Source: JACQAP01 sp035548375 (GTDB lineage Bacteria > Pseudomonadota > Gammaproteobacteria > Burkholderiales > JACQAP01). From it: a DNA stretch of 64,000 bases. Within the stretch, counting starts at the first letter, position 1; the number at the start of each line of letters is the position of its first letter. Below are positions 1-7,805 of the stretch, piece by piece. The notes beneath the pieces were generated by a model. The model saw only the letters and a program-made list of their open reading frames with translations, was not told the DNA's origin and searched no databases. Position numbers and translations under genes: made by a program. Where the stretch lies: assembly GCA_035548375.1 (NCBI GenBank), contig DASZTG010000074.1:1-64000 (forward strand), in the 5' to 3' direction.

Positions 1-475
1 CCTGCGAGGAAGCGAATTCGCGCAGCGCCAGGACGCGGGTGCCGAACAAGGGCAGCGAGCGCAGCGCGGGCGGCGCCTTCGGCAGCAGCGAGTCCGGCAC
101 CTCGATCGCATGCACGACGCGGAAGCGGTCGTACTCGAACACGACGTATACCGGCCGCGCGACGAACACCGTCCACATGCCGTACGCGAGGGCAACGAGC
201 TGCAGCAGGCCCACCATGGCGAGGTCGCGCTTGAGCTCGCGCAGGGGTTTCGCGCGATTGAAGATGGCCACGGTGATCAGCGGCCCGAGGATGACGTCTA
301 CCGACACCAGGATCAGGAAAAGCTCGCGTCCGCCGGAGAGCTCGCGGAACGGGTAGGGATACCAGAAAACGAATACGAACAGGGCGGCGAGCAGGGCAAT
401 GGCCGCGCTGATGCAGAAATGGATGCCGCCGGCACGCAGCCGGCTGCGCCAGGAGCTAATGAGGGCAGCGGACAT
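1..475 (-). CDS. Type IV pilin accessory protein, TfpX/TfpZ (FimB) family, 3'-truncated
   Basis: The minus strand is open from the ATG at 475 for 158 codons and runs off the window, so the C-terminus is missing. The visible part has three hydrophobic helices at about residues 18-38, 51-72 and 84-104. The stretch WYPYPFRELSGG followed by VDVILGPL, and later ARPVYVVFEYDRF, are characteristic of inner-membrane pilin accessory proteins of the TfpX/TfpZ family. Members help stabilise or assemble particular type IV pilins. No pilin gene is visible, but it could lie beyond the left edge. The family call rests on recalled motifs only. Confidence 0.75.
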   Translation of the reverse strand, partial: MSAALISSWRSRLRAGGIHFCISAAIALLAALFVFVFWYPYPFRELSGGRELFLILVSVDVILGPLITVAIFNRAKPLRELKRDLAMVGLLQLVALAYGMWTVFVARPVYVVFEYDRFRVVHAIEVPDSLLPKAPPALRSLPLFGTRVLALREFASSQ

Positions 476-525
476 CGTCGATCGAAGGATATCGCAATTG
501 CGCGTCGAATCGAAGGGACACGGGG

Positions 526-1848
526 CTAAAAAATCAGCCGCACCAGGTAGAGGCTGACGATAGGGAAAACGAACAGCAAGACCACGCGCAGGAAGTCCGA
601 AGCGAGGAAGGGGATCACGCCCTTGAAGGTTTCCATCATCGGCACGTCCTTCGCCAGGCTGTTGATGACGAATATGTTCAGGCCGACCGGCGGGTGTACC
701 AGCCCGATCTCGACCACCATCAACATCAGGATACCGAACCAGATCGCCTTCTCGGCGTGCTCGAGTCCCCACAGGTCGAGTCCCATGATGGCGGGAAAGA
801 TCACCGGGATCGTCAGGATGATCGTGGCGAGCTCGTCCATGAAGAAACCCATGACGATGTACATCGCGATGACTATCGCCACGATCGCGAGCGGCGACCA
901 GCCGATGTGCGTGACCCAGTCGGCGAGTTCTTTGGGCATTTGCGAAAGGGCCAGTGCGCCGTTGAGCATGTCCGCGCCCATGAACACCAGGAAAATCATG
1001 CCCGTCGTCACGGCCGTGCCGAGGAAGGCGCGGCCGACGCCCTTGAGGGTCAGCTCGCGCCGCATCAGCGCCGCCACGAACGTGCCCGCCGCGCCGACGG
1101 CCGCCCCTTCCGTCGGCGTGAAGAATCCCCCGTAGATGCCGCCGAACACCAGCACGAAGACCGCCGTGATCGGCCAGATCTCGAGGAAGGCGCGCCAGCG
1201 TTCCCGGGTCGAAACCCGCGGCTGCGCCGGGCCCAGTTCCGGGCGCAGCGTCACGGTGATGGCGATGACGATGCAGTAGCCGATCGCCGCGATGATGCCG
1301 GGAATGAATGCGGCCATGAACAGCTTGGCGATGTTGGTTTCCGTCAGGATCGCGTAAACCACCAGCGGCACGGACGGCGGAATCAGGATGCCGAGCGTGC
1401 CGCCCACGGCCAGGGTGGCGGTGGAAAGCCTTCCGGAATAATTCAGCCGGCGCATCTCGGGCAGCGCCACTTGCGCGAGCGTGGCAGCCGTGGCGACGGA
1501 CGAACCGCATACCGCGCCGAACAATGCGCAAGCCACGATGGCCGCCATCGCGACGCCGCCGCGCAGGTGCCCCAGCAGCGAACTGGCGAACCGGAACAGC
1601 GACCGGCTCAAGCCGCCTTGCGTGGCGAACTGCCCCATGAGGATGAACAGCGGAATGACCGAAAGGTCGTAGTTGGAAAAGCGCGCATAAGTCGCGCCCT
1701 TGAGGTGGTTCAGCAGCGCGTTGTCGCCGGCGATGATCCAGTAGCCCACGGCGCCCGGCAGGAACATCGCCACCGAGATCGGCACGCGCAACACCATCAG
1801 CGCGAGCATCGCGCCGAACAGCGAAATGCCGAAGCCTATGTTGCTCAC
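526..1848 (-). CDS. TRAP transporter large permease (DctM family)
   Basis: This 440-residue, almost wholly hydrophobic protein has the size and glycine-rich helices of the DctM/SiaM large permease, which carries out Na+-coupled uptake of organic acids across the inner membrane. Visible landmarks are the early PISVAMFLPGAVGYW helix, the GGTLGILIPPSVPLVVYAI segment and the GLVHPPVGLN motif near residue 385. Start is a GTG at 1848 with an AGGCGG-like ribosome site. It lies 6 bases downstream of the small permease gene on the same strand, so the two are one operon. The substrate cannot be read from the sequence. Confidence 0.93.
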   Translation of the reverse strand: MSNIGFGISLFGAMLALMVLRVPISVAMFLPGAVGYWIIAGDNALLNHLKGATYARFSNYDLSVIPLFILMGQFATQGGLSRSLFRFASSLLGHLRGGVAMAAIVACALFGAVCGSSVATAATLAQVALPEMRRLNYSGRLSTATLAVGGTLGILIPPSVPLVVYAILTETNIAKLFMAAFIPGIIAAIGYCIVIAITVTLRPELGPAQPRVSTRERWRAFLEIWPITAVFVLVFGGIYGGFFTPTEGAAVGAAGTFVAALMRRELTLKGVGRAFLGTAVTTGMIFLVFMGADMLNGALALSQMPKELADWVTHIGWSPLAIVAIVIAMYIVMGFFMDELATIILTIPVIFPAIMGLDLWGLEHAEKAIWFGILMLMVVEIGLVHPPVGLNIFVINSLAKDVPMMETFKGVIPFLASDFLRVVLLFVFPIVSLYLVRLIF

Positions 1849-1854
1849 GACCGC

Positions 1855-2373
1855 CTACTCACGTCCGGCTTCCCGCCATGCATCGCGGGCGGTATGCAAG
1901 GCGGCGACCACGGCCAGCAACAAGCCGGGGATCATGACGACATAGCCGATCCAGAGCGGGAAGCCCAGGATCATCGTGCTCTCGCCGCTGGCGCGGGTCG
2001 ACAGCGCGCCCGCGGCGGTACGCCAGGTGACCAGCGCCATGACCACGGCAAACAGCGCCGCGCCAATTGCATCCAGCCGGCGCTGCTTTTTCTTCTTCAG
2101 CAGCACCGTGAAGAAATCCACCGAAAGATTGCCGCCGTTGAGCTGGCACCAGGGCAGCATCAACGCGATGCAGCCGGCCAGCGCGACCTGCACCAGCTCG
2201 AAATCGCCCTGGATGGGCTCGAAACCGGCGGAGCGCATGGCAATGGAGGCGACGGCCATGATGGTGATGCCGGTCAGGATGGCGCCGCCGGCAAAGGCGA
2301 ACACGGCGGCTGTCTTCTCGACTGCGGATCGGCCCTGCGGCGTTGCGTTCGTGCCCATCGTTGTCGTTGTCAT
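1855..2373 (-). CDS. TRAP transporter small permease (DctQ family)
   Basis: A 172-residue protein with four hydrophobic segments, the usual size and topology of the DctQ small TRAP permease that forms the membrane complex with DctM. The start is placed at ATG 2373; the frame stays open to 2496, but the extra 41 residues are hydrophilic and unlike the family, so I read them as non-coding. A second ATG at 2358 is also possible. It directly precedes the large permease. No DctP-type binding protein is adjacent; the nearest upstream gene encodes an NMT1-like binding protein. Confidence 0.85.
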   Translation of the reverse strand: MTTTTMGTNATPQGRSAVEKTAAVFAFAGGAILTGITIMAVASIAMRSAGFEPIQGDFELVQVALAGCIALMLPWCQLNGGNLSVDFFTVLLKKKKQRRLDAIGAALFAVVMALVTWRTAAGALSTRASGESTMILGFPLWIGYVVMIPGLLLAVVAALHTARDAWREAGRE

Positions 2374-2492
2374 CGGGCGCTGCCCGATCCCCTGGCGCGA
2401 GTCGCTTGCCGTCGCCGGACTGCCTGCCTCAGCGCACGGATGACTGTTGGATGCCCAATGATCGCATATCGCCTTGCGCGCGCAAACGCGCG

Positions 2493-3377
2493 TCAATGCG
2501 GCGGCGCAACCACGACTTTCTCGTAGGCGTGGCGGCGCGTAATGAGCTTCGAGTAGCCGAAGACATCCAGCGCCGCCTCATAATGCGCGGGATCGATGGC
2601 GATGTCGCCGGTCCAGCAGCCGAGGCCCTGGTAATAGTGGATCGCGGCAAGCATCGCATCGGGCGCGATCTCGGGGAAGAAATTCTGCAGGGACTGCGCG
2701 ACGGTCGCAGCCGAGGTTTCCTGCACCCAGGCGCGCGCCTTGCGATAGGCGCGCGTGAAGCGGATGGCGTCGGGGGTGGCGAGCCAGCGCGGCAGGGCCG
2801 CAAGGCTGCTGAAAGCGACCGGGCCGATGGCCTCGCCGACCGAGGCGACGGGCTGCGCGATGCCTTCATGCTGCAATTGCTGCGGCCAGGGGGCCTGCTC
2901 GTGGTACCAGTCGCCCTCGCCGTGGCGAAATGCAACGAGGGATTTTTGCGGTTCGCCCGCGTCGATGCCGTTGGTCTTGTCGAGCGAGACGCCCTTCTTG
3001 TGGAGCGCATAGGCGAGCATGGCCTGGGGTTGCCCGCCGTGGGCGAACATGAACCTGCCCATCGTCAGCTTGGCCCAGCCGAATTCCGGCACGGGGTTTC
3101 GCGACGCAATCAGGAAGCCGTCACGCTGGTTGATCTGCGCGAAGCTCACGAAGGGCGGGCGCTCGTTCTTCTCCAGGTAAGGCCACGCCGCCGACACTGC
3201 GGATTGGGAAACGTGGATGGCGCCCGACAAGAGCATTTGCGCCACCGTCTTTCCCGGCTGCATGACCGAGTAGGTCGGCTCGAATCCTTCCGCCGCGAAG
3301 AACCCGGCGGAAATGCCGGCCAGCAGCGGACCGTAAAAGGCCGAGTGCCGGTAGACCATGAGATTGAGCGTGCCCAT
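2493..3377 (-). CDS. NMT1/THI5-like substrate-binding protein without signal peptide
   Basis: A 294-residue protein resembling the NMT1/THI5-SsuA class of binding proteins: an N-terminal strand (LNLMVYRHSAFYGPLLAG), then a segment about an inactive-looking GFFAAEGFEP helix and an AQMLLSGAIHVSQSA region that in this family lines the ligand cleft. It begins directly with the first beta strand and has no visible export signal, so it may act in the cytoplasm, or the true start may have been missed. It is co-directional with the TRAP permeases 120 bases downstream. Thiamine-pyrimidine, taurine or another small ligand are all possible. No ABC permease or ATPase is next to it. Confidence 0.65.
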   Translation of the reverse strand: MGTLNLMVYRHSAFYGPLLAGISAGFFAAEGFEPTYSVMQPGKTVAQMLLSGAIHVSQSAVSAAWPYLEKNERPPFVSFAQINQRDGFLIASRNPVPEFGWAKLTMGRFMFAHGGQPQAMLAYALHKKGVSLDKTNGIDAGEPQKSLVAFRHGEGDWYHEQAPWPQQLQHEGIAQPVASVGEAIGPVAFSSLAALPRWLATPDAIRFTRAYRKARAWVQETSAATVAQSLQNFFPEIAPDAMLAAIHYYQGLGCWTGDIAIDPAHYEAALDVFGYSKLITRRHAYEKVVVAPPH

Positions 3378-3398
3378 TCGCCTTATTATGATCTTTCC

Positions 3399-3553
3399 GG
3401 GAAGGGTGAAGGCGAGAAGGGTGAAGGGTGGATGCGAGAAAGGTGAATACCGGAAGGGTAAAGGGCGAATGAGTGAGTATGAGAGCGGCAGTTCCAGAAC
3501 GCTTTAAGGCCACTACCCTTCCCCCTTCTCGCATTCACCCTTCACGCCTTTCC
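3399..3553. repeat. Degenerate GAAGGGTGAA-type intergenic repeat
   Basis: The gap between two divergent genes is built from variants of GAAGGGTGAA and GATGCGAGAA on the left (3400-3470), with the complementary series CCCTTCTCGCATTCACCC on the right (3527-3544). The halves can pair into a long imperfect hairpin. A second copy of this family lies at 29811-29935. This looks like a dispersed intergenic repeat rather than a promoter. No transposase is attached. Confidence 0.6.
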
Positions 3554-3564
3554 AACAATGCGAG

Positions 3565-3963
3565 GTGCGCGTGGGACGAATCAAATTGTTTGCAATGATC
3601 CGCAGCCGCGAGGACGCGATCGCGACGTTAAACGGCGCGGCCGTGGTATTCCTGCTCGTGGCCGCCCTCATGGCAGGGTTCTGGCTCCTGCGCGGCGAAC
3701 GCACCTTGCTGACCATGGGCCTGTTCGGCGTGTTCGGTGTGCTGGTGTGGAAGTTCAGGAGTCCCGCCGCGGCCTTCGTGCTGCTGTTGAGCGCCGTGAT
3801 GCTGCTGCTCTTCACCGTTGCGCAGATCGCTGACACCGGCGAGGTCGACTGGCGTTACGTGGCGGTCGGTGTCGTCGTGCTTTTCGCCAGCATCCGCGCG
3901 GTGGAGGCGACGCTCAAGCTCGTCGGCCGCTTTGCGGCGGACGAGCCAGGCGCGAAGCACTAG
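3565..3963 (+). CDS. Small inner-membrane protein of unknown function
   Basis: A 132-residue frame starting at GTG 3565, or at ATG 3595 if the first ten residues are not translated. It has four hydrophobic segments at roughly residues 23-41, 46-62, 66-86 and 96-112, and ends in a short charged tail. I do not recognise the family. It lies between a repeat-rich gap and a hairpin repeat, is convergent with the EamA transporter gene, and has no obvious operon partner. Reading the opposite strand gives only highly charged, repeat-like protein, so the plus frame is preferred. Confidence 0.6.
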   Translation: MRVGRIKLFAMIRSREDAIATLNGAAVVFLLVAALMAGFWLLRGERTLLTMGLFGVFGVLVWKFRSPAAAFVLLLSAVMLLLFTVAQIADTGEVDWRYVAVGVVVLFASIRAVEATLKLVGRFAADEPGAKH

Positions 3964-4048
3964 GCGCGAGGCACGAGAGCGTGGGCTCAACCAGCCTTCT
4001 TCTCTTCTTCTCGTGCCGCGAAGCTCGGGCCTCGCACCTGCTGGTTAG
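3961..4048. repeat. Hairpin repeat of the GAGGCGCGAG family between convergent genes
   Basis: Nested inverted arms are visible: GGCACGAGA at 3970-3978 pairs with TCTCGTGCC at 4009-4017, and AACCAGC at 3989-3995 pairs with GCTGGTT at 4040-4046. It separates the convergent small membrane protein and EamA genes and could serve as a bidirectional terminator, although no T-run follows. A related hairpin is at 53757-53850. Confidence 0.55.
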
Positions 4049-4926
4049 CGCCTCGCATTGACCAACCAGATCCCGGTGCCGACCATTGCCAGCGCGCCGA
4101 GGAAGGCGGGTCGCAGCGGTTCATCCAGCACGGCCGCGCCCATGATGACGCCGAACAACGGCGTCAGGAAACCGAATACGGCGAGGCGGCCGCCGAGATA
4201 GCGGCTCAGCAGCCAGAACCAGGTCAGGTAGGTCGCGAATGCAACGATCGCGCCCTGGTAGACGAGGCTGGCAATCGCGATGGGCGTGAATGCGTTGACG
4301 CCGTGCTCGCCCATCAGCCAGGAGGCAATCGGCATCGTGATTGCCGACATGGCGAGCTGGTAGAACAGCACTTTTGCCGGGCTGGCGCGCGTCAATCCGG
4401 TGGCGCGAATCCAGACCGTGGTCGCTGCCCACAACGCCCCGCCGATGACGCCGAATACGTCACCGAGCAGCGATGCGGGAGAGGAGGCGAAGCCGTCGCC
4501 GAACGCGGTCAGGATGCCGCCGAACGCAAGCAGGATCCCGAGCCATTGCGCGGGCACCAGGCTCTCGCCCGGCACGAACCAGTGCAAACCGAGCGCGGTC
4601 AGGCAGGGCGCGGTGTAGATGAACACGACCATGCGGGAGGCGGCGGTGTGCGCGAGCCCCGCATAGATGAACAGGAATTCGCCGGCGAACAACAGTCCGG
4701 CGATGAGGCCGGCCTTGAGCGTGCCGTCGCGGTCGAACAGCGGAATCCCTCGCCACCGGGTCCAGCCATACAGCAGCGCCGTCGCCAGCACCGAGCGCAA
4801 GCCGCTTTGCATGACCGGCGAGATGTCCGCTGCGGCGAGCTTGATGGCGACTTGCGTGAAGCCCCAGATGAAGCAGCACAGCAGCATGGTCGCGAAGGCG
4901 ACCGAGTCGAGGGGTTTGCGATGCAT
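4045..4926 (-). CDS. EamA/DMT-superfamily transporter
   Basis: A 293-residue polytopic membrane protein with about ten hydrophobic helices arranged as two homologous halves, the classic drug/metabolite transporter layout. The first half begins FATMLLCCFIWGFTQVAIK and the second at about residue 150 (LLGDVFGVIGGALWAATTV). The C-terminal LTPLFGVIMGAAVLDEPL motif is typical of EamA repeats. Members export amino acids, metabolites or drugs; the substrate here is unknown. It is transcribed in the same direction as the LysR gene upstream, 62 bases away. Confidence 0.9.
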   Translation of the reverse strand: MHRKPLDSVAFATMLLCCFIWGFTQVAIKLAAADISPVMQSGLRSVLATALLYGWTRWRGIPLFDRDGTLKAGLIAGLLFAGEFLFIYAGLAHTAASRMVVFIYTAPCLTALGLHWFVPGESLVPAQWLGILLAFGGILTAFGDGFASSPASLLGDVFGVIGGALWAATTVWIRATGLTRASPAKVLFYQLAMSAITMPIASWLMGEHGVNAFTPIAIASLVYQGAIVAFATYLTWFWLLSRYLGGRLAVFGFLTPLFGVIMGAAVLDEPLRPAFLGALAMVGTGIWLVNARR

Positions 4927-4988
4927 TGGCTGTTGTCGGGATGAGCGAGGGGGGCGCGAGGGCCGCCCAGACTAACCGAATGCGCGCA

Positions 4989-5894
4989 TCAGCGCTTCGC
5001 CAGCCGCTCACGGAACAGGTCGATGAAAGCGCGGACCTTGGCTGGAACATGCCGGGAGGGTGGATAGACCGCGTGTACGCCGCCGCGTGGCAGGGTCCAG
5101 TTCGCCAGCACGCGCACGAGGCGGCCCGTTTCCAGGTCGGCCGCCGCCATGTAGTCCGGCAGGTTGGACAAGCCGGCGCCTTCGCGCATGAGCGCGCGCA
5201 GCGAGGCGCTGCTGTTGGTGCTGGCGGCTGCGGCCACGCGCACGGTCTGGGTTTTCCTGCCCTTCGCGGTGAAGGTCCAGGTCAGCGGGCTGCGCAACCT
5301 CGTAAAAGCAAGCCAGCGATGGCCTGAGAGGTCGGCGGGTTGCCTGGGCGTGCCGGCCCGCTTCAGGTACGCCGGCGCGGCGACGATGTATTGCTCGAAC
5401 TCGCCCAGCCTGGTCGCGCGCAGGCTCGAATCGCGCAGCCAACCGGCGCGGATGGCGAGATCGAAACGGCCCGCGACGAGGTCCACGACTTCATCGGTGG
5501 CGACGAATTCGACCTTGACGGCGGGATGGCGCTGCATGAAGTCAGCAATCGCTGGAACCACCACCGCCGCGCCATAGTCATCCGCGGCCGTCAGGCGCAG
5601 CGTGCCGGTAGGTGCTTCCGCGCCGCCGCGCACGCGGGCGATCGCCTCGTCGAGGTCCCGCAGCACCTGCGCGCAATCGGCATAGAACGCCGTGCCCGCT
5701 TCGGTCGGGCTCACGCGTCGCGTGGTACGCGTCAGCAGCGCGATGCCCAGTTCGGCTTCGAGCCGGGCGACGTGCAGGCTGATCATTGCCTTGGTCATGC
5801 CGAGGCGGTCGGCGGCGGCGGTGAAGGAGCCGGAATCGACGACCGCGACGAAGGCAGCCAGCCGATTGAGGTTGACGGATGAGGCATCGGGCAT
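4989..5894 (-). CDS. LysR-family transcriptional regulator
   Basis: A 301-residue regulator with an N-terminal winged helix-turn-helix (LNRLAAFVAVVDSGSFTAAA at about 9-28, then ISLHVARLEAELGIALLTRT) and a C-terminal effector-binding domain. The TRRVSPTEAGTAFY and GTLRLTAADDYGAAVV stretches place it in the CrgA/AaeR-like subgroup. I chose ATG 5894 rather than an upstream TTG at 5909 because the TTG lies inside an inverted repeat that looks like an operator. It is divergent from the NTF2-like gene at 6002 and likely regulates that gene, itself, or the EamA transporter downstream. Confidence 0.93.
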   Translation of the reverse strand: MPDASSVNLNRLAAFVAVVDSGSFTAAADRLGMTKAMISLHVARLEAELGIALLTRTTRRVSPTEAGTAFYADCAQVLRDLDEAIARVRGGAEAPTGTLRLTAADDYGAAVVVPAIADFMQRHPAVKVEFVATDEVVDLVAGRFDLAIRAGWLRDSSLRATRLGEFEQYIVAAPAYLKRAGTPRQPADLSGHRWLAFTRLRSPLTWTFTAKGRKTQTVRVAAAASTNSSASLRALMREGAGLSNLPDYMAAADLETGRLVRVLANWTLPRGGVHAVYPPSRHVPAKVRAFIDLFRERLAKR

Positions 5895-5899
5895 GGAAT

Positions 5900-5918
5900 T
5901 GTCAATCAATACTTGACA
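5900..5918. promoter_or_regulatory. Inverted repeat, probable LysR operator
   Basis: TGTCAA and TTGACA form a perfect 6-base inverted repeat with a 7-base spacer immediately upstream of the LysR start. This fits the T-N11-A style of LysR-type boxes. The right arm TTGACA could also serve as a -35 element for the divergent NTF2-like gene, although no good -10 follows at 17 bases. Confidence 0.5.
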
Positions 5919-6001
5919 GAGAATTATGGACCGCGCGCTTTATCCGATCAATCGCGGCGGCGATGATGGCGCCACGTCAACTTCAACCAAGGAGCCTCGC
6001 G

Positions 6002-6445
6002 ATGAAACGCATTGCCCTATCCCTGATTGCCGCGCTGTTGCTTGCCCCTGCCGCCTGGGCCGGAAATTCGGCCAAGGAGGAGGCCAACAAGAAGCTGGTC
6101 GTGGACTTCTACGACCGCGTGCTGAACAAGAAGGATGTCGACGCCGTCGACCGCTACGTCGGCCCGTACCGCCAGCACAATCCGATGGCGGCGGACGGTC
6201 CCGAGGGCCTCAAGGGCTTCATCCAGTATCTCAAGCAAAACGCCCCGCAAGCGCACTTCGAGTTCAAGCGCGTGCTGGCCGACGGCGACTTCGTGATCCT
6301 GCACGTCCATGCGGTCATGGCCCCGGGCACGCGCGGCATGGCGATCGTGGACCTGTTCAAGGTCGACCAGGGCAGGATCGTCGAGCACTGGGACGTGATC
6401 CAGGACATCCCGGAGAAATCCGCGAATGCCAACACGATGTTCTGA
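6002..6445 (+). CDS. Secreted NTF2/SnoaL-like protein
   Basis: A 147-residue protein with a clear Sec signal peptide (residues 1-20, MKRIALSLIAALLLAPAAWA) followed by an alpha+beta cone fold of the SnoaL/NTF2 type: KKLVVDFYDRVLNKKDVDA, then RYVGPYRQHNPMAADG and a closing VEHWDVIQDIP strand. These match the predicted-ester-cyclase SnoaL-like families, in which ligands bind inside the cone. The start is supported by AAGGAG at 5990-5995. The gene is divergent from a LysR regulator, which probably controls it. The ligand or reaction is unknown. Confidence 0.85.
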   Translation: MKRIALSLIAALLLAPAAWAGNSAKEEANKKLVVDFYDRVLNKKDVDAVDRYVGPYRQHNPMAADGPEGLKGFIQYLKQNAPQAHFEFKRVLADGDFVILHVHAVMAPGTRGMAIVDLFKVDQGRIVEHWDVIQDIPEKSANANTMF

Positions 6446-6512
6446 CTCCGGCCGGTTCCGTATCCGCGCGGCCGTCCCCAAGGGACGGCTGCGTGCGTTT
6501 ATAGTACGGAAA

Positions 6513-7250
6513 ATGTCAGCGCACAAAAAAAATGTCGGGGAGGCAAAGACGGAACCCCCGGGCTATCGGCGCCCGGCGCCCGGCACCCAGCCGCCTTACC
6601 TGCACCCGGCCTACGCCTCCACGCGCAAGCGCGCGCCGACGCAGCCGCTGATCCTGCTGCCGCATACATTGTCGGAGATCACCGGCCCGGTGTTCGGTCA
6701 CGGCGCGGTGCGCGCGGAAGACGCCGATCTTACGAAGCAGCATGACGGCGAACCGCTCGGTGAACGCATCATCGTGACGGGGCGAGTGGCGGACGAGGAT
6801 GGGCGTGCAGTGGCCAATGCGCTGGTCGAGATCTGGCAATGCAATGCCGCAGGCCGCTATCGCCACCAGAACGACACCCACGACGCGCCGCTCGATCCCA
6901 ATTTCAGCGGAGCGGGGCGCGTAATGACGGACGTGGAAGGACGCTATCGCTTCGTGACCGTCAAGCCCGGCGCCTATCCCTGGCGCAATCACCACAACGC
7001 GTGGCGGCCCGCGCACATCCACTTGTCGCTGTTCGGACGGGCATTCGTGACGCGACTGGTGACACAAATGTATTTCCCTGGCGATCCGCTGCTGCCGCAC
7101 GATCCGATTTTCAACGGCACGGCCGACGAGAAGGCCCGCAACCGCCTTGTCGCGCAGTTCGATTGGGATTCGACGGCGCCGGAGCACGCGCTGGGCTATC
7201 GCTTCGATATCGTTCTGCGCGGTCGCGACGCCACGCCCATGGAAAAATGA
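6513..7250 (+). CDS. pcaH: Protocatechuate 3,4-dioxygenase beta subunit
   Basis: PcaH carries the catalytic non-haem Fe(III) and cleaves protocatechuate between C3 and C4 to beta-carboxy-cis,cis-muconate. The 245-residue protein shows all four iron ligands of the family in place: Tyr116 (GRYRH), Tyr155 (KPGAYPW), His168 and His170 (RPAHIHLS). The N-terminal region PPYLHPAYASTRKRAPTQPL matches PcaH. It overlaps pcaG by the ATGA sequence, so the two subunits are translationally coupled. The start ATG at 6513 has only a weak ribosome site. Nothing suggests loss of function. Confidence 0.97.
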   Translation: MSAHKKNVGEAKTEPPGYRRPAPGTQPPYLHPAYASTRKRAPTQPLILLPHTLSEITGPVFGHGAVRAEDADLTKQHDGEPLGERIIVTGRVADEDGRAVANALVEIWQCNAAGRYRHQNDTHDAPLDPNFSGAGRVMTDVEGRYRFVTVKPGAYPWRNHHNAWRPAHIHLSLFGRAFVTRLVTQMYFPGDPLLPHDPIFNGTADEKARNRLVAQFDWDSTAPEHALGYRFDIVLRGRDATPMEK

Positions 7251-7804
7251 GCGCATCCGCGACGGCATCGCAGACGGTCGGCCCGTTCTTTCGCATCGGA
7301 CTGGAGCCACTTTATTTGGCCGACCTGGCGCCGACCGCTGCGGCGAAGAAGAAAATCAACTTCCACGGCCGCGTGCTCGACGGTGACGCCCAGCCCGTAA
7401 GCGACGCCATCCTGGAAATCTGGCAGGCGAATGCCGACGGCCGTTACCTGCATCCCGATGATCTGCGGGAAAGCCCGCGCGATGGCTTCACCGGATTCGG
7501 CCGCGTGCCGACGGATGCGCAAGGGCGGTTCCAGTTTTCGACCGTCAAGCCGGGTCGCGTCGCCGGCCCGAACGGTAAGGCACAAGCGCCGCATCTCGTC
7601 GTGGCGATCTTCATGCGCGGTCTGCTGATCCACTTGCTGACGCGCGTGTATTTTCCCGGCGACCCGGCGAATGCCGACGATCCGATCCTGCAACTGGTGC
7701 CTGCCGCGCGCCGCGCGACACTGATCGCGAATGCCGCGGACGGCGGTCTGGAGTGGAACGTCATCCTGCAGGGCGAACACGAAACCGTGTTCTTCGATTA
7801 CTGA
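7247..7804 (+). CDS. pcaG: Protocatechuate 3,4-dioxygenase alpha subunit
   Basis: PcaG is the structural partner of PcaH and contributes to the active-site pocket without binding iron. The 185-residue product starts SASATASQTVGPFFRIGL, a hallmark of alpha subunits, and shares the intradiol-dioxygenase jelly roll (ILEIWQANADGRY, FSTVKPGRV, LLTRVYFPGD). As expected for an alpha subunit, the HIH iron ligands are replaced (QAPHLVVAIF). The start overlaps the pcaH stop in ATGA, and pcaB begins 1 base after its stop. Confidence 0.96.
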   Translation: MSASATASQTVGPFFRIGLEPLYLADLAPTAAAKKKINFHGRVLDGDAQPVSDAILEIWQANADGRYLHPDDLRESPRDGFTGFGRVPTDAQGRFQFSTVKPGRVAGPNGKAQAPHLVVAIFMRGLLIHLLTRVYFPGDPANADDPILQLVPAARRATLIANAADGGLEWNVILQGEHETVFFDY

Positions 7805-7805
7805 C

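Noticed and set aside
694..2526. A 610-codon plus-strand frame opposite the TRAP permeases.
   Set aside because: It is His/Arg/Asp-rich with no recognisable fold; the minus strand encodes clear membrane proteins.
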